Assembly: GCA_963769605.1 (NCBI GenBank)
Contig: CAVYML010000001.1
Coordinates: 310,001 to 374,000, forward strand
Length of the DNA: 64,000 nt
Source: Fen-1254 sp963769605
GTDB taxonomy: Bacteria > Bacteroidota > Ignavibacteria > UBA10030
Reading direction: 5' to 3'
The translations under genes were made by a program, and so were the position numbers. The notes under the pieces were generated by a model. That model had not been told where the DNA came from. It did no database searches and saw only the letters and a list, made by a program, of their open reading frames with translations. Every line of letters starts with the position of its first letter. Positions within the stretch are counted from its first letter, which is position 1. Of the stretch, positions 33,934-42,280 are shown piece by piece.

Positions 33934-35385
33934 TTGAAATTTAGAACTTCACATATTGCCGCTACACCGTCTTCCTCCCTTACCAAGTCGGGGATGCACA
34001 GCATTCTTATGATCGCTGCCGCAATGGCGATGTGTGTCTCGACTGTCTTTGGCCAAGGTCATGATCTGGTTATACAGAGCGGTGCAACGTTCAGCGGATC
34101 CGGGACAATCACGGTTAAGGATAGCATCATCAACACAGGCGTTGCATCGGCAATGGCTATTCACGGAAAAGTTATTTTAAACAATACCACGAATCAAGCT
34201 ATAGGCAGCACATCGGCAGGTGCGATCCAAATCGATTCATTGAGCCTGTGGGGCAGCGGCACAAAAACAGCTTTAGTCACAGTTACGGTTGCCGATTCTC
34301 TTAATGTCGTTTCCGGAGCTGTATTCAATATGTCCGGTGATACTCTCATCATACAACAATTGTCCGGAAATGCCGGAACGATTACAACGAATGCGAGTTC
34401 AGTGATTGAATATATCCGTAGCGACGGCGTAACTCAATCGGTCATGTCCGGAGCATTCTCCGGAAAAATACGACTCCTGAATAATTCTCGAAAAGTTTTG
34501 GGCAGCGTAATGAGCGTCGATTCGCTCGAACATTCAGGTTGGGGATTGACCATTAACGCGAACCTGACAGTCAATGCAAAAGCGACGATCGATTCACTTC
34601 TGACGGTTTCAAGCGGTACGATTTTCTCCCTTGGATCCGGCTCTGGTACGATTTCACACCTTATAGCTAATGCAGGAACTATCAATCAGTCTGGAACAGG
34701 CTCAATCACGTTTACAAATGCAGCAATGAGTAATGGAACTATTACAAATACATCGAACGGCATAGTTACCTTTGCAAATAACCTGACAGGAACCGGCACA
34801 GTAAGTCAGACGGCAGGCGGAACAATGAATGTCGGCGGTTTATTTACGCAGAATACATATACGTTTACTGGTACAAATGACACGGTTATATATAACAGCA
34901 GTACAGCCCAAAATGTTATCGGTGCTTCATATTATAACTTAAAAATTTCCAGTGCGACCGATACTACTCTTGCGAATTACAAAACAGCGACCGGCCTCCT
35001 TACGCTTTCGGGAAATCTTATAATAAACTCAGGAAATACTCTCGATATGCAAGGGTACAGCACTTCCGTTTTCGGGGCAGGTTCCAGCAACTCCGGAAAA
35101 ATAAAATGGTCGGCAGGTAATGTTTACGTCGCTGGCGGTGGAACAACAGATTTCTACAGTCCTACTGCAGGTAATGTTGCAACAGGGACAAACTACGGCA
35201 GCATGTTATTCTCTGGTACTGGCATGAAGACGTTTGCAATCAATCCGGCGACAGCTACTAGTAGTATGACAGCCAATTTAAACTCACAGATAACAATAAA
35301 TAACGGTGTTACGCTGCAGGTTAATGGTAATCTTAATACTTACGGTACCATTACAAACAATGGCGCATTTAATATTGGCAATTAA
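33934..35385 (+). CDS. Secreted beta-solenoid protein (483 residues)
   Basis: A 483-residue secreted protein that starts at a TTG one base after the previous stop codon; an ATG at 33994 (MHSILMIAAAMAM) is an alternative start still giving a signal peptide ending VFGQG. The mature protein has beta-helix strands (IQSGATFSGSGTITVKDS, SQTAGGTMNVGGLFTQN, YYNLKISSATDTTL) and asparagine/threonine-rich turns. The C-terminus reads NGNLNTYGTITNNGAFNIGN, the same tail type as its neighbours. No sorting domain, cysteine or enzyme motif is seen. Its role is presumably structural, at the cell surface. Confidence 0.78.
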   Translation: MKFRTSHIAATPSSSLTKSGMHSILMIAAAMAMCVSTVFGQGHDLVIQSGATFSGSGTITVKDSIINTGVASAMAIHGKVILNNTTNQAIGSTSAGAIQIDSLSLWGSGTKTALVTVTVADSLNVVSGAVFNMSGDTLIIQQLSGNAGTITTNASSVIEYIRSDGVTQSVMSGAFSGKIRLLNNSRKVLGSVMSVDSLEHSGWGLTINANLTVNAKATIDSLLTVSSGTIFSLGSGSGTISHLIANAGTINQSGTGSITFTNAAMSNGTITNTSNGIVTFANNLTGTGTVSQTAGGTMNVGGLFTQNTYTFTGTNDTVIYNSSTAQNVIGASYYNLKISSATDTTLANYKTATGLLTLSGNLIINSGNTLDMQGYSTSVFGAGSSNSGKIKWSAGNVYVAGGGTTDFYSPTAGNVATGTNYGSMLFSGTGMKTFAINPATATSSMTANLNSQITINNGVTLQVNGNLNTYGTITNNGAFNIGN

Positions 35386-35453
35386 AATGAAATCAACTAA
35401 AAACTATATAGCTCATAACAATTCAATATTCGCTTATTCGAAAGGAGATCTTT

Positions 35454-35483
35454 ATGAATCGCAATCTTTCAAATCCGCCATAG
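35454..35483 (+). other. Possible leader mini-ORF (9 codons) before the 35597 gene
   Basis: A perfect AAAGGAG (35441-35447) is followed by ATG and a 9-codon frame (MNRNLSNPP) that stops 114 bp before the next start. The downstream gene has its own equally strong site. The paralogous gene at 38332 has the same arrangement with an open frame at 38236. Confidence 0.35.
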
Positions 35484-35596
35484 CACAAAAAATGGATTCC
35501 ATTTGCACGGGTTATTCTCTGAGCAAGAATACTCTTGTAAAAAACAATAACAAAATAAAAACATTAACAACGCATATTATACGAAGGAGCAGTATC

Positions 35597-37777
35597 ATGA
35601 AATCTTCAATTATTAACGCATCAACGAGTAGAGGAATATTTGTTCTGTTTATTCTCACTCTTATCGCTGCGATGGCAATGGGGCAAAATGTAGTTATTGG
35701 AACTGGCGCATCATTTGCCGGTTCCGGAACTGCCACCTATACTATCAAAGGTAATATCACCAATACTCCCGCTGCCAGTTTTAATGGGGTTACAACACTT
35801 GCCGGGGCAGCAGGGCAAACGATTGGTGCAGGATCAAATGCTTTAACTTTTGCGACTTTGAATGCCAACACAACTGGCGGGAACGCAACACTCGCGGTTT
35901 CCACCACAGTCAGTACTGCATTGTCAGTTGGAAATACGTCCACATTAGCGGTCGGGGTAAATACTCTGACTCTTGGTGGTACATCCACTCTAAATTCATC
36001 TGGTGTTCTTGATGTTAGTAATGCAAGCGGCACAGTAATTTACAATAGTGGTTCAGCTCAATCAATCTTAGGCTTGACTTATGCCGGCACAGTTACTCTG
36101 TCGGGTGCTGGAGCAAAAGATCTCGCTGGTGCGGCCAGTGTCGCTGGTACATTTACACATTCCGGCGGTGCGTTGACGGTAGATCAGATTTTTACTGTTT
36201 CTTCGGCAACTCCAACATTTGCAACGATTGCCACTGTTGCAGCGGGAAAAACTCTTACGTTGTCGGGAACTGGTACTAAGGGCATTACTACGGTGACAAC
36301 GACAACTGCGTCAGGAATTATTACTAATACTGGTACAAGCGGTTTGCTTACCATCGGAACTCTCAGTGACAACCTTGGATCGATCATTGGAGGTACTGGT
36401 GGAGTGACTTTTACGAGCCCTGCAACAAACCACGGTACGATCACCGGAGGTGCAGGTGCGGTGACCTTTAGCAACACTCTTGCTCAAGCGAACGGAACGA
36501 TTACCGCAGGCGCAGGAACAGCAATATTTGCCGGAGCTGTAACACAAACAGGAGGTTCATTAGCCTCTTCTGCCTCAACGAATCTGTTAAAATTCACACA
36601 GAGCTTTTCGAATTCAGGCGGTGGTACAGTTGATTTATCAGCAACAGGTGCGGCTGAATTTGACGGTACTGTCACTGCCGGAACAATCAATACTGTTTCC
36701 GGAACAACTGTCACGTATGGCGGTTCAGGTCAAGCAATTGCAGATATGGGCTATGCCGGCAACTTAATTCTGACTGGTGGAACAAAGACATGGGCACTCG
36801 GAGCGGCTCGTGCAATTGGCGGTAATCTGACTTTGAATTCAAGCAGTGCCACAACAGTTAGCGGAGCGTATAATTTGAATGTTGCCGGTAATGTCGTTTT
36901 AGGAAGCAATTTGACAATAGCAGGTGCCGTTGCATTTGCTAATGCCTCAAGCGCAGTTTCTAACTCTGGCGGACAATTTGATATCGTTGGAACAGTTACC
37001 CGTACACATATTTTTGCAGCTAGCACTCCATACACATACAACAATCCATCAACAACAGTTAGTGCAACAGCAACACCGGCAAATTTAACCACATTCTCTC
37101 TGACAGTTTCTCCGGGAACGAATCCGACCGGTTATTCATCAGGTTATTCAATCAATCGAAAAGTCGTACAATCATACACGAGCGCCGGTGCGTTCACTGT
37201 TGATATAAAACTTGGATATTTGAACGGTGAAGTCGGCACCGCGGTCGAATCGCGGCTTAGAGATTTTGGAAACGGAATTAGCAAAGCCGATCTGTTAAGC
37301 AGCGTATCGGCAAATTACACTCGCGTCGCATCAGTTCTGAATACGAATTTCGGCACTGTCGATCTATCGAGTATATTAAGTACTTCTTTAACAAGCGGAC
37401 AGGAGCTTGCCCTCGACACGCGCTACTATCAATTTAATTCTATTGTTAATAACGGATCATGGGCTACTGCTGCAACGTGGGATGCAAATGCCATTCCTTC
37501 GTCCTATGACGATGTTAATATCGCAAATAATTTTGCAGTGAATATTCCTGATGGGACCTCAGCATCGGCTCTCTCAGTAACCATTGGCAATACGACGACC
37601 GGTTTGACGGTTGGAGGCGGTACATCAGGCTCTCTTGCTGTTGGAACAGGTGGATTGACCAACAATAATACTGTAAACGGTCTTACCGTAAGTGCAGGTG
37701 CATCCGTTACAATTACAAGTGGAACACTCACGACAAATGGTTTGATTACGAACAATGGTACAATCTTAGTCCAATAA
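35597..37777 (+). CDS. Secreted beta-solenoid protein with C-terminal W-module (726 residues)
   Basis: A 726-residue secreted protein; the ATG at 35597 is fixed by GAAGGAG 7 bases upstream and opens a signal peptide ending AMAMGQ. Residues about 30-460 are beta-helix strands with many VTTTTASGIITNTGTSG-type turns. Then comes a compact domain starting with TRTHIFAASTPYTYNNP that is shared with the gene at 38332. The W-module GSWATAATWDANAIPSSYDD and a tail ending TTNGLITNNGTILVQ follow. It is a clear paralogue of the 38332 protein along the whole length. Both lack the T9SS domain. The role is structural by inference; domain order repeats in miniature what is seen in the giant protein. Confidence 0.82.
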   Translation: MKSSIINASTSRGIFVLFILTLIAAMAMGQNVVIGTGASFAGSGTATYTIKGNITNTPAASFNGVTTLAGAAGQTIGAGSNALTFATLNANTTGGNATLAVSTTVSTALSVGNTSTLAVGVNTLTLGGTSTLNSSGVLDVSNASGTVIYNSGSAQSILGLTYAGTVTLSGAGAKDLAGAASVAGTFTHSGGALTVDQIFTVSSATPTFATIATVAAGKTLTLSGTGTKGITTVTTTTASGIITNTGTSGLLTIGTLSDNLGSIIGGTGGVTFTSPATNHGTITGGAGAVTFSNTLAQANGTITAGAGTAIFAGAVTQTGGSLASSASTNLLKFTQSFSNSGGGTVDLSATGAAEFDGTVTAGTINTVSGTTVTYGGSGQAIADMGYAGNLILTGGTKTWALGAARAIGGNLTLNSSSATTVSGAYNLNVAGNVVLGSNLTIAGAVAFANASSAVSNSGGQFDIVGTVTRTHIFAASTPYTYNNPSTTVSATATPANLTTFSLTVSPGTNPTGYSSGYSINRKVVQSYTSAGAFTVDIKLGYLNGEVGTAVESRLRDFGNGISKADLLSSVSANYTRVASVLNTNFGTVDLSSILSTSLTSGQELALDTRYYQFNSIVNNGSWATAATWDANAIPSSYDDVNIANNFAVNIPDGTSASALSVTIGNTTTGLTVGGGTSGSLAVGTGGLTNNNTVNGLTVSAGASVTITSGTLTTNGLITNNGTILVQ

Positions 37778-37981
37778 AAATATGATAAAGGCTTCGATCA
37801 CTTTGATGATCTAAGATTTCGAAGAGAATATTTATGAGTCAAATAAAAATTATATCACAAGGAAAATTGAAGTGCAGGTTCTTTGAATTAGTGTTAAAAC
37901 GATGATTTCAAAAAACAAGATATGGAAACTTTGATGCTCAGATCGAAATCCATGTTGGCAGAGTGTAGTATGCGTGAACAA

Positions 37982-38023
37982 GTGGTAAATGGTCATTTGT
38001 CAATGGTAAATAGGAAATAGAAA
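37982..38023 (+). repeat. Heptamer tract (ATGGTAA family, 6 units)
   Basis: Six 7-nt units in phase (GTGGTAA, ATGGTCA, TTTGTCA, ATGGTAA, ATAGGAA, ATAGAAA). It lies in the 458-bp gap 37778-38235 (to 38331 if the later start is used), directly before an inverted repeat; the rest of the gap shows only A-rich sequence and stray short frames. Confidence 0.8.
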
Positions 38024-38024
38024 T

Positions 38025-38057
38025 AACCTTCGCAAGGTTCGAATCCTTGCGAAGGTT
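38025..38057 (+). repeat. CCTTCGCAAGG inverted repeat
   Basis: AACCTTCGCAAGG (38025-38037) and its reverse complement (38045-38057) flank a 7-base loop. The core is the same as in the hairpin at 29630-29665. No T-run follows, so this copy is not a typical terminator. Confidence 0.8.
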
Positions 38058-38331
38058 CAAAGAAGAAGAAAAAGCGAAATAGATGACAAAATAAAAACAA
38101 TATAGGAGAAAATATCAAAAATAAATTATGACGTTATGGAAAGCCGATATTCCTGGGGCTTAAAAATCAAGGATAAAAAATCGTTCTTTGAGCAAGAATG
38201 GTTAAAAAAATGGAAATAAAAAAAGGAGAAACACCATGAAACATCCGGAAGATTTACCCGGCGGCAGAAATGCCAAACAGATTATGAACAACAATAAATC
38301 AAACAACAATATTTCAAAAAGGAGCAATGTC

Positions 38332-40419
38332 ATGAATTGTGCAACAGTAGTAAAAACCATGGGCAGAGGATTATCTGCTTTGCTTATTCTTGCCTTTATC
38401 GCCACAACAGCGTTTGGGCAAAATCTCGTAATCGGTACACTTGGTGCCGCAACTTTCAACGGCAGCGGTAGCTATAATGTCAAAGGTAATATTATAGACT
38501 CAACCAGTACAGCTGCGAAGCTTATAAATGGAACCGTAACTATGAATGGTTCATCACAAACAATTGGTTTAGCAAGTAAAGCCAATATAAGCATTCAAAA
38601 TTTGATTGTTTCTTCTTCAACCTCAACGTCGCTGGCTGTTTCGACTGAAGTTACCACAAATCTTAACATCGGCGCAAGCGAGTTGATTGTAGGTACTAAC
38701 TCATTAACTATAGATGCAGCATCTTCCAAAAGTACTGGCTCGCTTAACACAGTGGCCGGCAGCACTGTTATATTTGACGGCAGTTCAAGTCAAACAGTAT
38801 TAGGCACGATCTATAACGGCGCCGTTACTTTATCCGGTGCAGGAGCAAAAAATCTTAGCGCGGATGCTACTGTAGCAGGTGCTTTTAGTCATACCAATGG
38901 TGCATTCACAGTTGATCAAAATCTAACGGTTTCATCGGCCACTCCTTCATTTGCAACTATCGCAAATGTTGCAGGGGGAAAAACTCTCACATTATCGGGA
39001 ACTGGTGGAAAGAGTATTGCCACTGTTACAACGACAACCGCATCAGGAACAATATCAAATACCAATTCCGGCTTGCTTACAATCGGAACTCTTAGTGATA
39101 ACTTTGGCACGATTAACGGAGGTGCAGGTGGAGTAACCTTTACTTCTGCTGCAACCAATGATAATGCGATTACTGGTGGTGCAGGAGTAATCACATTTGG
39201 CAGTACGTTAGCTCATAATGCAGGTACAATTGCAGCCGGAGGTGGTGGAGTTGAATTTAGCGGAATTCCAACGATTGCTTCTGGTGCAGCAGTAAACGGT
39301 ATCAGCGGTCCTTTGACATTTGATGCAAATATTGTAAATAACGGAACAATTACTGTTACCGGACAAACTGCCACGTTCAAAGGAAACTTTACAGCCACCG
39401 GTACACTGGCGTTTAATAATGTATCGACAGAAGTGTTTACAACCGCAAATTCAACAAGTATCCCAGCCGCAACATATGGAAACCTGACGATCAGCGGCTC
39501 TGCATCGCAAACTGCAGCTGGCGATATGACAATTGCTGGAGCATCTATAGCGCTTAGCAATAACCTCGATATGTCTACACATACATTATTAATCAATAAT
39601 GCTTCGACAGCGGTTAGCGGATCAAACGAAATAAAAGGTATAGTCACCCGTACTCATACATTTACGGCGAGCCAATCCTATACATTCAACAATGCTGTCA
39701 CGGTCGTTACTCCAACAGCTGTTGGTACTTTGTCATCCTTCACGATAGCTTCATATCCTGGTACCAATCCTACAGGTTATTTAGCGACCAACTCTGTAAA
39801 TCGTGAATATACACAAAACTACGCAGGTTCGGGATTTACGGCAAATATCCAGCTTGGATTTTTACCGTCTGAATATAGCGGAGGAAGCTTCAACACACTC
39901 AAAATCTTCGAAAACGGTATTAGCAGAACCGACAAGATGGCGGGGACAGTTGTGCGTACAACAGCCTCTCCGTTTGATTATGTATCCTTGGCAGCAGTTT
40001 CAAGTTCAAAGTTAACTCCTACACAACAACTCGCTCTTGATGATCGTTTCAATATGTTTACATCAATTGCACAAGCAAGCTGGAATGTTGCGAGCACATG
40101 GGATGCTAATTCTGTCCCAGGTTCTGGAGACGATGTCGCAATCAATGGTGCGAATGGCGTAACTATTCCAACGGGTTATGCTGCAGCAGCAAATTCTGTT
40201 GAAATTTATGCAGGAATAGCAGAAGGAAATCCTACCACCGGCGGTTTGACATTGGCTGGAACAGGATCATTAGCGGTCGGTACTGGCGGATTAGTCAATC
40301 GTAATATCTCCGGTGCCGGTCTTACGGTCGGATCAAGTGCAAGTGTGACGATCACTGGCGGTAACTTGGTCAACGATGGTACGATCACCAATGCTGGAAC
40401 AATAACTGTAACTCAATAA
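38332..40419 (+). CDS. Secreted beta-solenoid protein with C-terminal W-module (695 residues)
   Basis: A paralogue of the 35597 protein. The start at 38332 (AAAAAGGAG 7 bases upstream) gives a signal peptide MNCATVVKTMGRGLSALLILA...AFGQ; an in-frame ATG at 38236, also behind a perfect AAAGGAG, would add 32 polar residues before it. The mature part has the same order: beta-helix strands (VTTTTASGTISNTNSGLL), the domain beginning TRTHTFTASQSYTFNNA, the W-module ASWNVASTWDANSVPGSGDD and the tail VNDGTITNAGTITVTQ. Sequence identity between the paralogues is high in the central helix and lower elsewhere, pointing to an old duplication. Structural role by inference. Confidence 0.82.
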   Translation: MNCATVVKTMGRGLSALLILAFIATTAFGQNLVIGTLGAATFNGSGSYNVKGNIIDSTSTAAKLINGTVTMNGSSQTIGLASKANISIQNLIVSSSTSTSLAVSTEVTTNLNIGASELIVGTNSLTIDAASSKSTGSLNTVAGSTVIFDGSSSQTVLGTIYNGAVTLSGAGAKNLSADATVAGAFSHTNGAFTVDQNLTVSSATPSFATIANVAGGKTLTLSGTGGKSIATVTTTTASGTISNTNSGLLTIGTLSDNFGTINGGAGGVTFTSAATNDNAITGGAGVITFGSTLAHNAGTIAAGGGGVEFSGIPTIASGAAVNGISGPLTFDANIVNNGTITVTGQTATFKGNFTATGTLAFNNVSTEVFTTANSTSIPAATYGNLTISGSASQTAAGDMTIAGASIALSNNLDMSTHTLLINNASTAVSGSNEIKGIVTRTHTFTASQSYTFNNAVTVVTPTAVGTLSSFTIASYPGTNPTGYLATNSVNREYTQNYAGSGFTANIQLGFLPSEYSGGSFNTLKIFENGISRTDKMAGTVVRTTASPFDYVSLAAVSSSKLTPTQQLALDDRFNMFTSIAQASWNVASTWDANSVPGSGDDVAINGANGVTIPTGYAAAANSVEIYAGIAEGNPTTGGLTLAGTGSLAVGTGGLVNRNISGAGLTVGSSASVTITGGNLVNDGTITNAGTITVTQ

Positions 40420-40616
40420 AATATTTTGCCATTAAATATTTTAATTGTCTGAATAATTATGAAACATCATGAGCTATATAGAAACAAGTCTCGGTACGTG
40501 AGCCGGAAGCGTTGCAGTTCACCGGATATCGGAGATGCTGCAAAAGCATCCGCTCACCACTGGGTGGTGCAAAGACAATGTCATATGGCGACAGCAATGA
40601 ACACATGATCGATAAT

Positions 40617-40940
40617 GGTTTCAGATATGCTGGAATTAAAGATGAGAAATAAACATAGGAAAAGGAACATGTCGTGAAGAACGATAGATATCAACATAGG
40701 CGGCCGCGAGAGCCGATGGATACGCTGCAAGATTACTCGCTCGCTGTTTTTCAAGCGGGAGCGGCGGGAATTGGTCCGCCTCTCGCCAAGCATCTGCCCG
40801 GTTTTTCGGAATCGGATGTTGGCAGACCGCCGGATGTGGAATGCGATATCGGTCCGGCAATGGATACATCGCTTGCAATCGAGTCGGTAACGACCCGGTT
40901 GACGGATGATGAAATCCGCGATGGCTGTTGTTTTACTATG
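40617..40940 (+). repeat. Tandem 324-bp duplication, copy 1
   Basis: This segment recurs at 40945-41268 (offset 328 bp, separated by TTAA), with no insertions or deletions. The first ~75 bp, including the region before the GTG start, are over 90% identical; an internal block of about 70 bp has diverged strongly while keeping its length. Confidence 0.85.
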
Positions 40941-40961
40941 TTAAGGTTTCAGATATGCTGA
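40674..40961 (+). CDS. Hypothetical 95-residue protein, duplicate of the start of the next ORF
   Basis: A GTG-started frame of 95 residues, behind AAAAGGAAC. Its first 89 residues align without gaps with the N-terminus of the 41002 frame; strongest is PGFSESDVGRPPDVECDIGP. It then reads into the second repeat copy and stops. I do not recognise a family; no signal peptide or membrane segment is visible. Several differences between the copies change amino acids, so purifying selection on the protein is not evident, but the frame and length are kept. It may be a truncated duplicate or a frame of chance in GC-richer DNA. The gap before it (40420-40673) shows nothing recognisable. Confidence 0.35.
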   Translation: MKNDRYQHRRPREPMDTLQDYSLAVFQAGAAGIGPPLAKHLPGFSESDVGRPPDVECDIGPAMDTSLAIESVTTRLTDDEIRDGCCFTMLRFQIC

Positions 40962-41268
40962 AACTAAAGATGAGATGTAAACATAGGAAAAGGAACATGT
41001 CGTGAAAAACGATAGATATCAATATAGGCGGCCCCGAGAGCCGATGGTTGTGCCGAAAGCAGACAAGCCCGAAGTTATTCAGACGGGATTGGCTGGGAGT
41101 AGTCCGCCTTGTGGCAAACATCCGCCCGGTTTTTCGGAATCGGATGTTGGCAGACTGCCGGATTTGGAATGCGATATCGGTCCGGTAATGGATACATCGC
41201 TTGCAATTGAGTTGGAAACGATCCGATTGAAAGATGATGTAATCCGCGATAGCTGTTACTTTACTATG
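40945..41268 (+). repeat. Tandem 324-bp duplication, copy 2
   Basis: Second copy of 40617-40940; contains the start of the 41002 frame. Confidence 0.85.
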
Positions 41269-41814
41269 GAAGAAAGTATGCAGATATGGAAAAAGCCGTC
41301 ATCGAATGTCATGTGGTGTCGAGAAAAAACATGGACACAGCAAGAAATTACATTTGAATGCACGGTATCAACACAAGGGAGTGTTGTTTCTATACACTCT
41401 CAAGGACTTCGGTTTTTGATTGGTGGAGCGTATTGGCAGTCACAGGCATACGATTCCACCGCGGCAAGAGACTTAGCCGGACCAATCTTGAACCGAAGGA
41501 TTGAATATTGGACTCCCGGTTTTCACTGGCGAGATGTTGGCTGGCAGGATACATGGGATTCGGTCATGGTCGAATCAGTCCGACTTGTTTTGCGGCGCTG
41601 GAGAGGAGTTTGCTCCTTCTCTCAGACCAGGCGCAGTAACCGGAGCGATGAAGATCGTCATCGTATCGTGGATAACCTTCGCTCCAAAAACAAAGTCGAT
41701 CTGCCAGCCCGACATTGGTCTGGCGGGCCAGCCCCCGACTTCGGTCAGGCAGGCCTGCTCCGACTTCAGTCAGGCAGGGAGTATGATCATGCTCAGATTA
41801 TACTTAAAGGATAG
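41002..41814 (+). CDS. Hypothetical protein (270 residues), N-terminus in tandem duplication
   Basis: A GTG-started frame of 270 codons behind AAAAGGAAC. Residues 1-89 duplicate the preceding ORF; residues 90-205 are rich in tryptophan (MWCREKTWTQQ, FLIGGAYWQSQAY, GFHWRDVGWQDTWDS); residues 230-260 read through three copies of a 19-bp non-coding-type repeat (CCGACTTCGGTCAGGCAGG). An open frame this long at about 50% GC is unlikely by chance, but the repeat in its 3' part suggests that the original C-terminus is lost. There is no signal peptide, although all neighbours are secreted. No family is recognised; it could be a decayed or very fast-evolving gene. Confidence 0.4.
   Translation: MKNDRYQYRRPREPMVVPKADKPEVIQTGLAGSSPPCGKHPPGFSESDVGRLPDLECDIGPVMDTSLAIELETIRLKDDVIRDSCYFTMEESMQIWKKPSSNVMWCREKTWTQQEITFECTVSTQGSVVSIHSQGLRFLIGGAYWQSQAYDSTAARDLAGPILNRRIEYWTPGFHWRDVGWQDTWDSVMVESVRLVLRRWRGVCSFSQTRRSNRSDEDRHRIVDNLRSKNKVDLPARHWSGGPAPDFGQAGLLRLQSGREYDHAQIILKG
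41709..41778 (+). repeat. Three copies of a 19-bp CCGACTTCGGTCAGGCAGG-type repeat
   Basis: Copies start at 41709 (degenerate), 41735 and 41760, at 25-26-nt steps, so they are not in a common reading frame. GC-rich, of the dispersed intergenic kind, inside the 3' end of the 41002 frame. Confidence 0.7.
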
Positions 41815-41914
41815 AAGATGACAATCGAAATCACATAATGTGAAATGGATGCAGAGAGAGGATGAGTTTACTCCTTCTCGTCCTCTCTCAAGTCATCGGA
41901 GCGGCCATGAATAA

Positions 41915-42129
41915 GTTCGGAGTTCGTTGTTCTTAGTTCGTGGTTTAAGAAGTGAGAGATGGGAAATGGAAGAAGGATAAATCGCGAATTGCGAATTGTT
42001 GAGCGTAGCGAAATCCCGTGTATTGTGCGGGACGAATCGCGGATTGAAAAATGGAAATTGGAGTTGGTCAATGGAGAAAAGAACTAAATCGCGCATTGCA
42101 GATTGTCAATTGTCAATTGTAAATTGTAA
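41915..42129 (+). repeat. Heptamer tracts (GTTCKTR and ATTGYRA families)
   Basis: In the gap 41815-42280: five GTTC units at 41915-41949, three ATYGCGA units at 41981-42001, a decayed stretch at 42036-42077 and six units at 42088-42129 (ATCGCGC, ATTGCAG, ATTGTCA twice, ATTGTAA twice). Two unit families stand next to each other in one gap. The rest of the gap has two hairpins. Confidence 0.88.
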
Positions 42130-42164
42130 ATGAACATTGAATTTTATATATGCCTCTCTCGTTT

Positions 42165-42199
42165 TCTCTTGAATCTCCGGACACCGGAGCTGCAAGAGA
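42165..42199 (+). promoter_or_regulatory. Two-step hairpin in the leader of the T9SS/dockerin gene
   Basis: TCTCTTG (42165-42171) pairs with CAAGAGA (42193-42199) and, inside, CTCCGG (42175-42180) with CCGGAG (42184-42189), separated by a symmetric 3x3 internal loop and closed by a 3-base loop. There is no T-run, so a leader-RNA structure is more likely than a terminator. Confidence 0.5.
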
Positions 42200-42280
42200 A
42201 GAAGAGAAATGTTTTTGGGTCCATCGATATTGTGCGATGGTACTTTGAAAAAAATATTTTACTAAATTTATGGTGACACC

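Noticed and set aside
40420..41814. Group II intron or known large non-coding RNA in the duplicated region
   Set aside because: No reverse transcriptase, no domain V-like hairpin and no GTGYG/AY ends could be found by eye.
41501..41821. Second frame of 106 codons overlapping the 41002 ORF
   Set aside because: It also reads through the 19-bp repeats and has no start signal; the 41002 frame is the better candidate.
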